From Candidatus Azambacteria bacterium (GTDB taxonomy: Bacteria > Patescibacteriota > Minisyncoccia > GWC2-36-17 > JACQAJ01), in contig JACQAJ010000056.1 in the NCBI GenBank assembly GCA_016195045.1, positions 1 to 10,316 on the forward strand: a DNA stretch of 10,316 nt. Direction: 5' to 3'. The stretch's first letter is position 1. Every line of letters begins with the position of its first letter. The notes under the pieces were generated by a model. It ran no database searches, had not been told where the DNA came from, and saw nothing but the letters and a program-made list of their open reading frames with translations. Below are positions 1 through 6,124 of the stretch, one piece after another. Both the position numbers and the translations under genes were made by a program.

Positions 1-1
1 A

Positions 2-529
2 ACTCATTCCATCACCACCCTAGAAAATCAACTAGTTTCTGAAGCCTATACTGTGACCAAGATGGTTCCTAAACAAATAACCGTCAATGAAACAGTCATT
101 GTGCCTGAAACTAAACAAGTCCCGAGAATTATCTATGAAAACCTTAAATCTTGGCTGACCACCACGGTTTACGAGACGGTTCAAGTAGCCAAACAAGTCA
201 TGAGAACTGTCTATGAGACGGTCTTGAGTTGGATTCCCCGCACTATTCGAACTGGCTGGGGACGATTTATTCATTGGATTAATCAATTAATTCCTCAATG
301 GACAACAGTCGCTCGCACTGTTTATGAGACTGTCTATGAAACAGTCGTCCGTCCAATTCAAAAGACCATCGAAGTCATCAATCGAGTTTCCCGAACCGTC
401 TATGACACCGTCACCACCTTCGTGACTAAAACTATTCCGATTGTTAAAACTGTTTATGAAACCATCACTGAGACGGCTAATCGTTTAGTTAATAAACTCG
501 TACCGGTGACCCGACAAGTAACGGAGTAG
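2..529 (+). CDS. C-terminal part of an unknown TVYET-repeat protein (5' end outside window)
   Basis: The reading frame is open from base 2 to a TAG at 527-529, so this is the C-terminal end of a longer protein; the internal GTG at 53 need not be the start. The visible 175 residues contain six copies of a short unit of the type (R/T/K)TVY(E/D)T, for example RTVYETV, spaced by 10-40 residues rich in Val, Thr, Ile and basic residues, with a Trp-rich stretch in the middle. The alternation of polar and beta-branched residues suggests beta strands or an amphipathic repeat, but this is inference. No signal peptide, membrane segment or catalytic motif is visible in this part. Its base composition is richer in GC than the FtsQ-like gene 76 bp downstream. 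I do not recognise the family and assign no function. A cell-surface or envelope repeat protein is one possibility. Confidence 0.75.
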   Translation, partial: THSITTLENQLVSEAYTVTKMVPKQITVNETVIVPETKQVPRIIYENLKSWLTTTVYETVQVAKQVMRTVYETVLSWIPRTIRTGWGRFIHWINQLIPQWTTVARTVYETVYETVVRPIQKTIEVINRVSRTVYDTVTTFVTKTIPIVKTVYETITETANRLVNKLVPVTRQVTE

Positions 530-534
530 GGGAG

Positions 535-564
535 TTAATAAAAAGAGGTGGGTAATTATATAAA
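535..564 (+). promoter_or_regulatory. Weak candidate promoter for the FtsQ-like gene
   Basis: TTAATA at 535-540 and TATAAA at 559-564 are separated by 18 bp. The predicted start near 571 would give a leader of about 35 nt that contains the inverted repeat at 581-601. In such AT-rich DNA, chance matches are common. Confidence 0.25.
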
Positions 565-580
565 ACTCAAAAATAAATTA

Positions 581-601
581 AATTTCTAAAAATTAGAAAT
601 T
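581..601. repeat. Inverted repeat just upstream of the FtsQ-like start codon
   Basis: AATTTCTA (581-588) and TAGAAATT (594-601) are perfect 8-bp arms around a 5-nt AAAAT loop. The repeat ends 4 nt before the ATG at 606. As RNA it would form a weak AU hairpin beside the start codon; as DNA it could be a protein site. Function is not established. Confidence 0.4.
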
Positions 602-605
602 ACTC

Positions 606-1481
606 ATGAGTACTCGATATCCAAAACAATTCTCTTCACCTAAAAAAGTAAAAAAACATCACCGGCTAAAACTTGGTCTTTTTATTCTTGGGATATTAAT
701 TTTAGGAATAATTTTTCTCATCTGGTATCTTCCCAAAAAAGAAATCCTCAATGACCGAGAAATCATTTTTATTGGACCTGATAAATTTATAGAATCAGTA
801 AAATTAAAAGTCAATGATTTTATCTCTCAAGATTATTTTTTTTATAAAAACAATCTTTTAATAAATTCAAAAAATCTTAATGACTATTTAATAAATAATT
901 TTTTAGAAATTGATTCTATTGATATTGAAAAGAATTTTCTAAAGAAAAAGTTAACTATTAAAATTAGCGCCAGAGAGGGGATTGGAATTTTTTGTTCTTC
1001 TCCAATTATTAAAGAATCAGATGCTTCAGCAACATCGCAAAAATCGATTAATTTAGAATCTAAGATTCAAAACTCAAAATCTCCGTTGTGTTATTGGTTT
1101 GATAAAAATGCTTTTTTATTTAAAGAAACACCAGAGCTCATCGGTGCTTTGGTATTACGGATCACCGATGAAAGGGGAGAAGAGTTCAAGTTAAAATCAA
1201 AACCATTTGATAAAAAAATGGTCAATGTTTTTATCAATTTTAAGGATTTGATCAAAAAATACGTTAATTTTGAAATTAATGATTTTTTAATCACTCCGGA
1301 ATTATACCCAGATTTACTGGCTCGAACGACCCTAGGTTTCGATATCAAATTTGAAAGTGAGCGCTACGAAGAAGCCTTGATCAAATTCCGAGAAATAATT
1401 GACAAAAAAATTCCAGAGATTAATTTACAAAAAATCAAATATTTTGATTTACGCACTAAAGACCGACTTTATTATAAATAA
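606..1481 (+). CDS. ftsQ: FtsQ/DivIB-like cell division protein (POTRA-type)
   Basis: This bitopic membrane protein probably acts in the divisome, where FtsQ/DivIB links the early ring to the septal peptidoglycan synthases. The 291 residues show a basic cytoplasmic tail (1-22), one membrane segment (about 23-42, Leu/Ile/Gly-rich) and an extracytoplasmic domain. Residues of about 50-125 fit a POTRA domain, ending in a strand with KISAREGIGIFC that matches the place of the EREP motif of FtsQ. A following CYWFDKNAFLF stretch matches the typical 'D..G..F' strand that opens the beta domain. The length is usual for FtsQ. The ATG at 606 has no Shine-Dalgarno sequence. It lies 135 bp before dnaB on the same strand and is not in an obvious dcw cluster here. 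The call rests on topology and motif positions; another POTRA membrane protein remains possible. Confidence 0.65.
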   Translation: MSTRYPKQFSSPKKVKKHHRLKLGLFILGILILGIIFLIWYLPKKEILNDREIIFIGPDKFIESVKLKVNDFISQDYFFYKNNLLINSKNLNDYLINNFLEIDSIDIEKNFLKKKLTIKISAREGIGIFCSSPIIKESDASATSQKSINLESKIQNSKSPLCYWFDKNAFLFKETPELIGALVLRITDERGEEFKLKSKPFDKKMVNVFINFKDLIKKYVNFEINDFLITPELYPDLLARTTLGFDIKFESERYEEALIKFREIIDKKIPEINLQKIKYFDLRTKDRLYYK

Positions 1482-1577
1482 CCATCAATCAGAGAGATTC
1501 ATTGATAACTAATTAAAAACTTAAAAACTGTAGACTAATTAACAAATTGTGTTCAAGGTGTTAATAACTCCTTAACA

Positions 1578-1607
1578 TTGACTCTGTTTAGATCAACCTG
1601 CTAAACT
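1578..1607 (+). promoter_or_regulatory. Promoter of dnaB, near-leaderless
   Basis: TTGACT (1578-1583) lies 18 bp before TAAACT (1602-1607), which is preceded by an extended -10 TGC at 1599-1601. The predicted transcription start is about 1613-1615, only 2-4 nt before the dnaB ATG at 1617. This agrees with the absence of a Shine-Dalgarno sequence. Confidence 0.45.
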
Positions 1608-1616
1608 TAGCAAGTT

Positions 1617-3062
1617 ATGTTAGAAAAAATAAACGTTGCCAACAATGCTCCCTTTGGTGGTGGAAATTTTGCTAGTGGAAATCTACCGAAAGAAGTTTAT
1701 AGTAATTTACCACCCCAAAATCTTGATGCTGAAGAATCGACTCTTGGTTCTTTGATGCTGGATAATAATGCTATTGTCAAAATAGCTGATTTTTTAAAAC
1801 CGCGAGATTTTTATAAAAAAGCCCATGGAATGATCTATAATAGTATTTTGGATCTTTACCAACATGGCGAACCGCTCGACCTTATTAGCTTGAGTAATAA
1901 TTTAAAGACTAAGGGTATTTTAGAAAATATCGGCGGGATAGCTTATTTAACCTCTTTAGTTAATCGAGTCCCGACTCCTACTAATATCCAAAATTATGCT
2001 AAGATCGTCCAAAGAAAAAGAATTTTGCGAGATCTAATTACCGTCTCTTACGATATATCGAGATTGGGTTACGAAGAAAATGAAGATGTGGAAATTTTAC
2101 TTGATAAGGCTGAACAAAAAATATTCTCACTTTCTTCAGAATTTCTTAATCAAGAATTTACTCAATTAAAATCCGCCCTGGAAGGCGCCTATGAACGAAT
2201 AGAAAAACTTCACCAAGATGGGAACACGATGCGAGGACTTTCAACTGGTTTTACTCAACTCGACAGCCTACTTGGCGGTCTCCAAAAAAGTGATTTGGTA
2301 ATTTTAGCCGCTCGACCATCACTTGGTAAAACATCCTTAGGTTTAGATATGGCTCGTTTTGCCGCTACCAATCTTAATGTCCCGGTTGGAATTTTTTCTT
2401 TGGAAATGTCGACAGAGCAAATTGTCGATCGATTTATTGCCGCCCAAGCCAGACTAGATCTCTGGAAATTAAGAAGCGGGAAATTATCTTATGATGGAGA
2501 ATTTAATGATTTCCAGAGAATTGCTGATGCTCTGGATACTCTTGCCAAAGCGCCTATTTATATAGAAGATTCAGCTACGATAACCGTACTGCAAATAAGA
2601 TCAATGGCTAGAAGACTCCAGGCTGACAAGGGATTAGGTTTGATAATAGTTGATTATCTCCAACTAATTGATCCAGGAACAGATTCTGATAGTTTAGTTA
2701 CTCAAATTACTCACATTTCCCGTTCACTTAAGGGTATGGCCAAGGAACTCAATATTCCGGTTTTAGCGTTATCCCAACTCTCTCGAGCCGTGGAACATCG
2801 AAGTGGCCTTAAAATCCCGAAATTAGCTGATTTAAGAGAAAGTGGTAGTCTTGAACAAGACGCGGACGTTGTTTTGTTTATTTATCGTGAAGATCGAGAT
2901 CTTGAAAGTACAGAACGAAAAAATATTGCTGATATTGTGATTGCCAAACATCGAAATGGTCCAATCGGTAAAGTGGCGCTTAAATTTAATGCCGACCGAG
3001 CTTCTTTTGAAAATCTCTCCCAAGAAGAAATTAGTGAAGATAGAATAAACTGGAACGAGTAG
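1617..3062 (+). CDS. dnaB: Replicative DNA helicase DnaB
   Basis: This is the hexameric ATP-driven helicase that unwinds the fork and recruits primase. At 481 residues it is full length for the family. After a 30-residue, Gly/Asn-rich extension comes the N-terminal helical domain (about 32-135, opening PPQNLDAEESTLGSLMLDN), then a linker and the RecA-like motor (about 205-470). Walker A is ARPSLGKTS (232-240), with Ala in place of the usual first Gly. Walker B is LIIVDYLQL (342-350), the sensor is ALSQLSRAVE (384-393), LRESGSLEQDADVV follows at 406-419, and the arginine-finger motif is KHRNGPIG (444-451). All key residues are present and no intein interrupts the gene. The start at 1617 is the first ATG of the frame with a promoter immediately before it. 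It lies between the division gene and recR. Confidence 0.97.
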   Translation: MLEKINVANNAPFGGGNFASGNLPKEVYSNLPPQNLDAEESTLGSLMLDNNAIVKIADFLKPRDFYKKAHGMIYNSILDLYQHGEPLDLISLSNNLKTKGILENIGGIAYLTSLVNRVPTPTNIQNYAKIVQRKRILRDLITVSYDISRLGYEENEDVEILLDKAEQKIFSLSSEFLNQEFTQLKSALEGAYERIEKLHQDGNTMRGLSTGFTQLDSLLGGLQKSDLVILAARPSLGKTSLGLDMARFAATNLNVPVGIFSLEMSTEQIVDRFIAAQARLDLWKLRSGKLSYDGEFNDFQRIADALDTLAKAPIYIEDSATITVLQIRSMARRLQADKGLGLIIVDYLQLIDPGTDSDSLVTQITHISRSLKGMAKELNIPVLALSQLSRAVEHRSGLKIPKLADLRESGSLEQDADVVLFIYREDRDLESTERKNIADIVIAKHRNGPIGKVALKFNADRASFENLSQEEISEDRINWNE

Positions 3063-3172
3063 ACTAATTTGTCAGTTTTTAGATTACTTGTCATTGAGAA
3101 CCCAATAAAATGAGACATGGCAATCCTATAAAATTAAAAATCTTGCGCGGTTTGATTTTTGATATTTACATT

Positions 3173-3201
3173 TTGATTTCCTTGTAATCGCAAATTATAT
3201 T
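3173..3201 (+). promoter_or_regulatory. Candidate promoter of recR
   Basis: TTGATT (3173-3178) and TATATT (3196-3201) are separated by 17 bp. Transcription would start near 3208 and leave about 26 nt before the ATG, with no Shine-Dalgarno sequence in that leader. Confidence 0.4.
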
Positions 3202-3233
3202 AAACTATTAGTTATAAGAAACAGTTAATTCAG

Positions 3234-3872
3234 ATGAATAACTTAATTGAAAGACTGACTAAAACTTTTTCTAATTTTCCCAATATTGGCAAACGAACGG
3301 CCAGTCGTTTTATTTTTTATCTGATTAAATTACCCAGAGAACAATCAACACAATTAATTGCCGATTTGACTGAACTATTTAAAATTGATAGTTGTCCAAT
3401 TTGTTTTTTCCCGATTTTCAAAAACACTGAAAAGTTGTGTGAATTTTGTTCCGATAATTCCCGAAATAAAAATCTTATTTGTGTTGTTGAAAAAGAAAAT
3501 GATTTATTGGCCATCGAAAATACTCGAAGGTATAGAGGAGTCTATCATATTTTAGGTGGCACAATTTTAAGTTTTAGTCAGGACACAGAAAGGGGGGGAT
3601 TGAGAATTAAAGAACTTTTAGAAAGAATAAAATCTTCCCGTTTCCCAGATGTCGGACACCTGAAAGAAAAACATCTAGGAGAAAATGGAATCGAAATTAT
3701 TTTAGCTCTGAGACCAGATACCGCCGGCGATGCCACTAATTTATACCTCGATAAATATTTAAAACCCTTAGATGTTAAAATTACTCGATTAGCCCGGGGC
3801 TTACCGACTGGCGCCGATTTAGAATACGCCGACGAAACTACTCTCTCGGAAGCTTTAAATAGTAGAAAATAG
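3234..3872 (+). CDS. recR: Recombination mediator RecR
   Basis: RecR works with RecO and RecF to load RecA on SSB-coated single-stranded DNA in gap repair. The 212 residues carry all its modules. There is an N-terminal helix-hairpin-helix (NFPNIGKRTASRF, about 14-26) and a four-cysteine zinc finger at C54, C57, C69 and C72. The Toprim domain starts at ICVVEKENDLLAIE (82-95), and the conserved C-terminal segment is TRLARGLPTGADLEYADE (184-201). Between the ERI helix (about 131) and the IILAL strand there is an insertion of roughly 15-20 residues (about 134-152) relative to the common RecR pattern, which explains the slightly greater length. The last three residues (SRK) and the TAG stop lie within a heptanucleotide repeat array, so the end of the gene has been formed by, or invaded by, that repeat. 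It converges with rplU. Confidence 0.97.
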   Translation: MNNLIERLTKTFSNFPNIGKRTASRFIFYLIKLPREQSTQLIADLTELFKIDSCPICFFPIFKNTEKLCEFCSDNSRNKNLICVVEKENDLLAIENTRRYRGVYHILGGTILSFSQDTERGGLRIKELLERIKSSRFPDVGHLKEKHLGENGIEIILALRPDTAGDATNLYLDKYLKPLDVKITRLARGLPTGADLEYADETTLSEALNSRK

Positions 3873-3896
3873 AAGCTAGAAAGTAGAAACTAAAAT
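3862..3896. repeat. Heptanucleotide repeat array at the 3' end of recR
   Basis: Five consecutive 7-bp units: GTAGAAA, ATAGAAG, CTAGAAA, GTAGAAA, CTAAAAT. The array starts inside recR and contains its stop codon (3870-3872). It belongs with the arrays at 4653, 6131, 6706 and 7931, which share the 7-bp period but not the exact unit. Confidence 0.6.
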
Positions 3897-3952
3897 TTAT
3901 CTCATTCAAACAAAATCTCCGTCCAAAACAGATCCAGATATCAGATCATTTT

Positions 3953-4003
3953 TTTGTCTCCAAAATAAATGTATATCTATTTTGTATCTATTTTGCAGAC
4001 AAA
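3953..4003. repeat. Imperfect hairpin enclosing a tandem 11-bp duplication
   Basis: TTTGTCTCCAAAATA (3953-3967) and TATTTTGCAGACAAA (3989-4003) are inverted with one mismatch in 15 bp. The right arm overlaps two exact tandem copies of TATCTATTTTG (3974-3984 and 3985-3995). It sits between the convergent recR and rplU genes. It has no T-run on the + side of the stem, so it is not a typical terminator for recR. Its role is unknown. Confidence 0.45.
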
Positions 4004-4017
4004 TGAAAATAATTTCT

Positions 4018-4050
4018 AAAAAAATATGGAACCGAAGCTCCATATTTTTA
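4018..4050 (-). terminator. Rho-independent terminator of rplU with UUCG tetraloop
   Basis: On the minus strand, AAAAATATGGA pairs with TCCATATTTTT. Between them G-C-TTCG-G-T forms a G-T wobble and a C(UUCG)G tetraloop, followed by T residues. The 5' arm begins inside the rplU TAA stop codon (4048-4050), so stop and terminator overlap. Confidence 0.85.
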
Positions 4051-4365
4051 ACCCTTAATTTCTGTAATTTTAACCGAGGTATGAGTTTGTCGATGACCTT
4101 TTTTCTTACGCTCACGCTTTTTGGGTTTATATCGAAAAACAATGACTTTTTTACCCTTTTTAGTATCGATTAATTCGCCCTTAACTTGGGCTCCGACAAC
4201 AGCTGGAGTTCCAACCTGAACATTGTCACCTTCCGCCACCAAAAAAACCTCACTGAAAATGACTTCGGAACTTGGCTTTCCTTCTAACTTTTCGATCTTA
4301 ATTGTTTGACCTTCGGTAACTTTGTACTGTTTACCGCCGGTTTTAATAATTGCGAGTTTTGACAT
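4048..4365 (-). CDS. rplU: Large-subunit ribosomal protein bL21
   Basis: bL21 binds 23S rRNA in the large ribosomal subunit. The 105 residues match the family from end to end: the start MSKLAIIKTGGKQYKV, the EGQTIKIEKL strand, VGTPAVVGAQVKGEL in the middle, and the basic KKRERKKKGHRQTHTSVKI tail typical of bL21. The length is usual. No rpmA (bL27) follows, although the two genes are adjacent in most bacteria; instead transcription stops at a strong terminator, so this is a single-gene unit. A near-consensus promoter lies at 4406-4434, giving a leader of about 34 nt without a Shine-Dalgarno sequence. It diverges from the rmuC-like remnant. Confidence 0.97.
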   Translation of the reverse strand: MSKLAIIKTGGKQYKVTEGQTIKIEKLEGKPSSEVIFSEVFLVAEGDNVQVGTPAVVGAQVKGELIDTKKGKKVIVFRYKPKKRERKKKGHRQTHTSVKITEIKG

Positions 4366-4395
4366 AATTAAAGGTAATTATTAATTAATAATTAT

Positions 4396-4647
4396 TTGTT
4401 ACTTATTTATAGCAAATTTACTTTCAATAGTCAATTTTTTGGGAAACATCTGAGTTCTTATGACGAATATATGCTCAAAGTTGGCGCTAATCTTGGCACT
4501 ACCGTCAATATATACAATCAAGCTTCAAAAGAATTTAAAAAAATCGATAAAGATGTTGATCGAATAACCGGCACGTCACAAGATATTGAAATACCTCTAA
4601 TAGAGAAACCCAACCAATTAAATGAAGAGAATGAATATATGATTTAA
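4396..4647 (+). pseudogene. rmuC: C-terminal remnant resembling RmuC
   Basis: The frame opens at a TTG (4396) with no Shine-Dalgarno sequence and codes for 83 residues, far short of the 300-450 of RmuC. From about residue 14 the sequence FFGKHLSSYDEYMLKVGANL, then TTVNIYNQASKEFKKIDKDV and the ITG and LIEKP motifs, fit the end of RmuC proteins as I know them. These limit recombination at inverted repeats and have a PD-(D/E)XK nuclease core. That core is absent here. The first 13 codons overlap the rplU promoter, so recognisable coding similarity ends just where that promoter begins. I infer a rearrangement or deletion that left only the tail. Independent expression is doubtful. The assignment comes from recalled motif similarity and is only moderately sure. 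Confidence 0.45.
4406..4434 (-). promoter_or_regulatory. Promoter of rplU
   Basis: On the minus strand TTGACT (4434-4429) is followed after exactly 17 bp by TATAAA (4411-4406), with an extended -10 TGC before it. This is the best promoter match in the window. The start would be near 4399, about 34 nt before the rplU ATG. Confidence 0.7.
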
Positions 4648-4652
4648 AATTC

Positions 4653-4687
4653 TTAAATCATAAATCTTAAATCTTAAATCTAAAATT
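4653..4687. repeat. Heptanucleotide repeat array (TTAAATC)
   Basis: Units TTAAATC, ATAAATC, TTAAATC, TTAAATC and the degenerate TAAAATT follow one another in register. The array fills the gap between the rmuC-like remnant and the 3' end of tRNA-Val. Two units of the same family recur at 6706-6719. Confidence 0.65.
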
Positions 4688-4694
4688 CCTAAGG

Positions 4695-4766
4695 TGCGCC
4701 CTGTAGGGATCGAGCCTACGACCTTTTGCGTGTCATGCAAACGCTCTACCACTGAGCTAAGGGCGC
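4695..4766 (-). tRNA. tRNA-Val (anticodon GAC)
   Basis: The acceptor stem GCGCCCT/AGGGCGC is perfect. The D arm is GCTC/GAGC. The anticodon stem TTTGC/GCAAA holds the loop ATGACAC with anticodon GAC, and the T stem is GTAGG/CCTAC. The discriminator is A. Only CC, not CCA, follows in the genome (next base T), so the 3' end needs CCA addition, unlike the other three tRNA genes here. The 5' end lies 9 bp after the stop codon of the HTH gene on the same strand, so both are probably on one transcript. Confidence 0.95.
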
Positions 4767-4775
4767 CTAAAAACA

Positions 4776-5462
4776 TTATTGACTAATCATACGCTCACAA
4801 AATAAATTAGCAAGGAAAATTAATTTTCTCTGAATTGCTACGGTACCACATCGTACACTACACACACCTTTATAATATGAATAGGTTTTAACGCCAATTG
4901 TTCTTTTGTCAAGATTTATTCTAACAAAATTTTTCAACGGCAATCCTAGTTGCTTTGCCCAAAAACGCCTCATCTTAAGTGGATTTTGATCTGCCCTTAG
5001 ATAAAGATCACATTTTATCTTTTCTGTCTTAATATTATAGATCTTCCTCAATGCAACGATAAAAAACTGTAAAATTAATGGATCAGAATTACCTAGAGAA
5101 GTTTCAACTTTTTTCTTGGCTCCCTCACCAAGATAAAGCATTGCGAGAGCCAATTCAAGAATATCTAGTTTCTTTAAATCAATATTTTCTAGAATATTTA
5201 GTGCTTGATTTTTTGCCTCTCTTATCCTTTCTTCTTTCTGGGTATTGTGCCATTGTATCGCTTTCTTACGGGCTTTTACTAACCCATCATGCCAATCCTT
5301 TAATAGTCTCTTTTTCTGTATTGATGTTAATTCTATGTTTTTAAACCAATCACTTAATGTAGAACGAGAGATTCCTAAACGATGTTCAATTTTACCAATT
5401 GATAACCCGTTCTCTCGTAATTTAATTGCCTCTTCTTTTAATTCGAACCATTTTGATTTCAT
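4776..5462 (-). CDS. HTH protein with a LAGLIDADG-like region
   Basis: The 228 residues start with a helix-turn-helix (about 17-42: LSIGKIEHRLGISRSTLSDW) of the resolvase/Hin type. A basic, probably coiled helical linker (about 46-100) follows. After it, ELALAMLYLGEGAKKK (103-118) occupies the position and pattern of a LAGLIDADG helix. It is followed by NSDP (125-128), a helix, and a beta-rich basic segment with KIKCDLYLRADQNP (148-161) and a W-containing helix. This resembles half of a LAGLIDADG homing-endonuclease fold, but the signature acid is replaced by the GEG context, so activity is uncertain; it may only bind DNA. The gene has its own promoter, whose -10 and start codon overlap a 14-bp palindrome, suggesting self-regulation. 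It runs directly into tRNA-Val. Specific target unknown. Confidence 0.7.
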   Translation of the reverse strand: MKSKWFELKEEAIKLRENGLSIGKIEHRLGISRSTLSDWFKNIELTSIQKKRLLKDWHDGLVKARKKAIQWHNTQKEERIREAKNQALNILENIDLKKLDILELALAMLYLGEGAKKKVETSLGNSDPLILQFFIVALRKIYNIKTEKIKCDLYLRADQNPLKMRRFWAKQLGLPLKNFVRINLDKRTIGVKTYSYYKGVCSVRCGTVAIQRKLIFLANLFCERMISQ

Positions 5463-5472
5463 GTATACATGA
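5459..5472. promoter_or_regulatory. Candidate operator: 14-bp perfect palindrome over the HTH gene start
   Basis: TCATGTATACATGA is its own reverse complement. It overlaps the -10 box (5469-5474) and the first codons of the HTH gene, the place expected for an autorepressor site. Binding by the encoded HTH protein is inference. Confidence 0.4.
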
Positions 5473-5497
5473 TACTCTCAGATATACGAATACTCAA
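5469..5497 (-). promoter_or_regulatory. Leaderless promoter of the HTH gene
   Basis: On the minus strand TTGAGT (5497-5492) is followed after 17 bp by TATCAT (5474-5469). Six nucleotides then separate the -10 from the ATG at 5462, so the expected transcription start is at or next to the start codon. Confidence 0.5.
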
Positions 5498-5552
5498 AAA
5501 AGACTTATTAACAATCAAGGTACATTTCATACCCTGTTTCATAATTTCTAAT

Positions 5553-5570
5553 TGTGTTATTATTAACACA
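5553..5570 (+). promoter_or_regulatory. Extended -10 promoter within an inverted repeat before the pilin cluster
   Basis: TGTGTTA (5553-5559) and TAACACA (5564-5570) are perfect inverted arms around TTAT. Inside is an extended -10, TGT-TATTAT (5555-5563), ending 6 nt before the ATG at 5570. No good -35 is seen. The site could be both promoter and operator, with a leaderless transcript. Confidence 0.45.
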
Positions 5571-6124
5571 TGAGCCTATCAACTACTTACTACAAAATAA
5601 AAACTAACAGCGGTTTTACCATTATAGAGATATTATTAGTAATATCTATTATCACCATTTTATCTAGTTCGATTTTTATTAATCGTCATTCAGCAGAAGA
5701 TACTCAAGCCCTTAATCAAGCCGCCCAAAAACTAGCTTTTGATATTAGACGAGCCCAAACTCTTTCTCTGGCCGGTCTTGGTTTAGATAATAGCAATGGA
5801 ATATGTGGTTACGGAATACATATTGAAAATAATACCACTTATATTATTGATATTTATGAAGATAAAAATTCTAATTGTGATAAAAAAAACCTCACTCAAC
5901 AAAAGGGAGATAAAAAATTATTAATTACTTTAAATAATGGAATTACAATTTCAACAGATCTATTAGATGTAATATTTATTCCTCCTAAACCTGAGGTTAT
6001 AATTAAAAAGACTGGAAATAATGAAAATACTTCTGCCCAAATCACACTAACTAATGCTGGCGGACAAAAAAAGACTATTGAGGTAACTACTGCTGGTCAA
6101 GTCAATATAATTACACAACCGTGA
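5570..6124 (+). CDS. Type IV pseudopilin, GspH/FimT-like
   Basis: A minor pilin subunit for a type IV pilus or type II secretion-like pseudopilus. The 184-residue protein has a 15-residue leader ending NSG, then the class III prepilin motif: cleavage at G15|F16, FTIIE with the conserved Glu at +5 (E20), and a hydrophobic helix to about residue 37. Next comes an AAQKLAFDIRRAQTLSLAG helix as in GspH/FimT, then a beta-rich globular domain with two cysteines (about 80 and 104) that could pair. A prepilin peptidase, not in the window, would process it. It is first of the cluster, has a probable leaderless promoter, and its stop overlaps the next start (GTGA, 6121-6124), which indicates translational coupling. 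Confidence 0.85.
   Translation: MSLSTTYYKIKTNSGFTIIEILLVISIITILSSSIFINRHSAEDTQALNQAAQKLAFDIRRAQTLSLAGLGLDNSNGICGYGIHIENNTTYIIDIYEDKNSNCDKKNLTQQKGDKKLLITLNNGITISTDLLDVIFIPPKPEVIIKKTGNNENTSAQITLTNAGGQKKTIEVTTAGQVNIITQP

Noticed and set aside
1484..1506. Terminator after the FtsQ-like gene (ATCAAT/ATTGAT)
   Set aside because: Only six weak pairs around an 11-nt loop and no T-run.
3906..4173. Frames over the rplU end and the recR-rplU gap
   Set aside because: The + frame is antisense to bL21 and the minus frame overlaps it out of register; neither has a start signal.
5078..5472. Two + strand frames of 75 and 88 codons
   Set aside because: Both lie antisense to the HTH/LAGLIDADG-like gene and show no protein motif or start signal.
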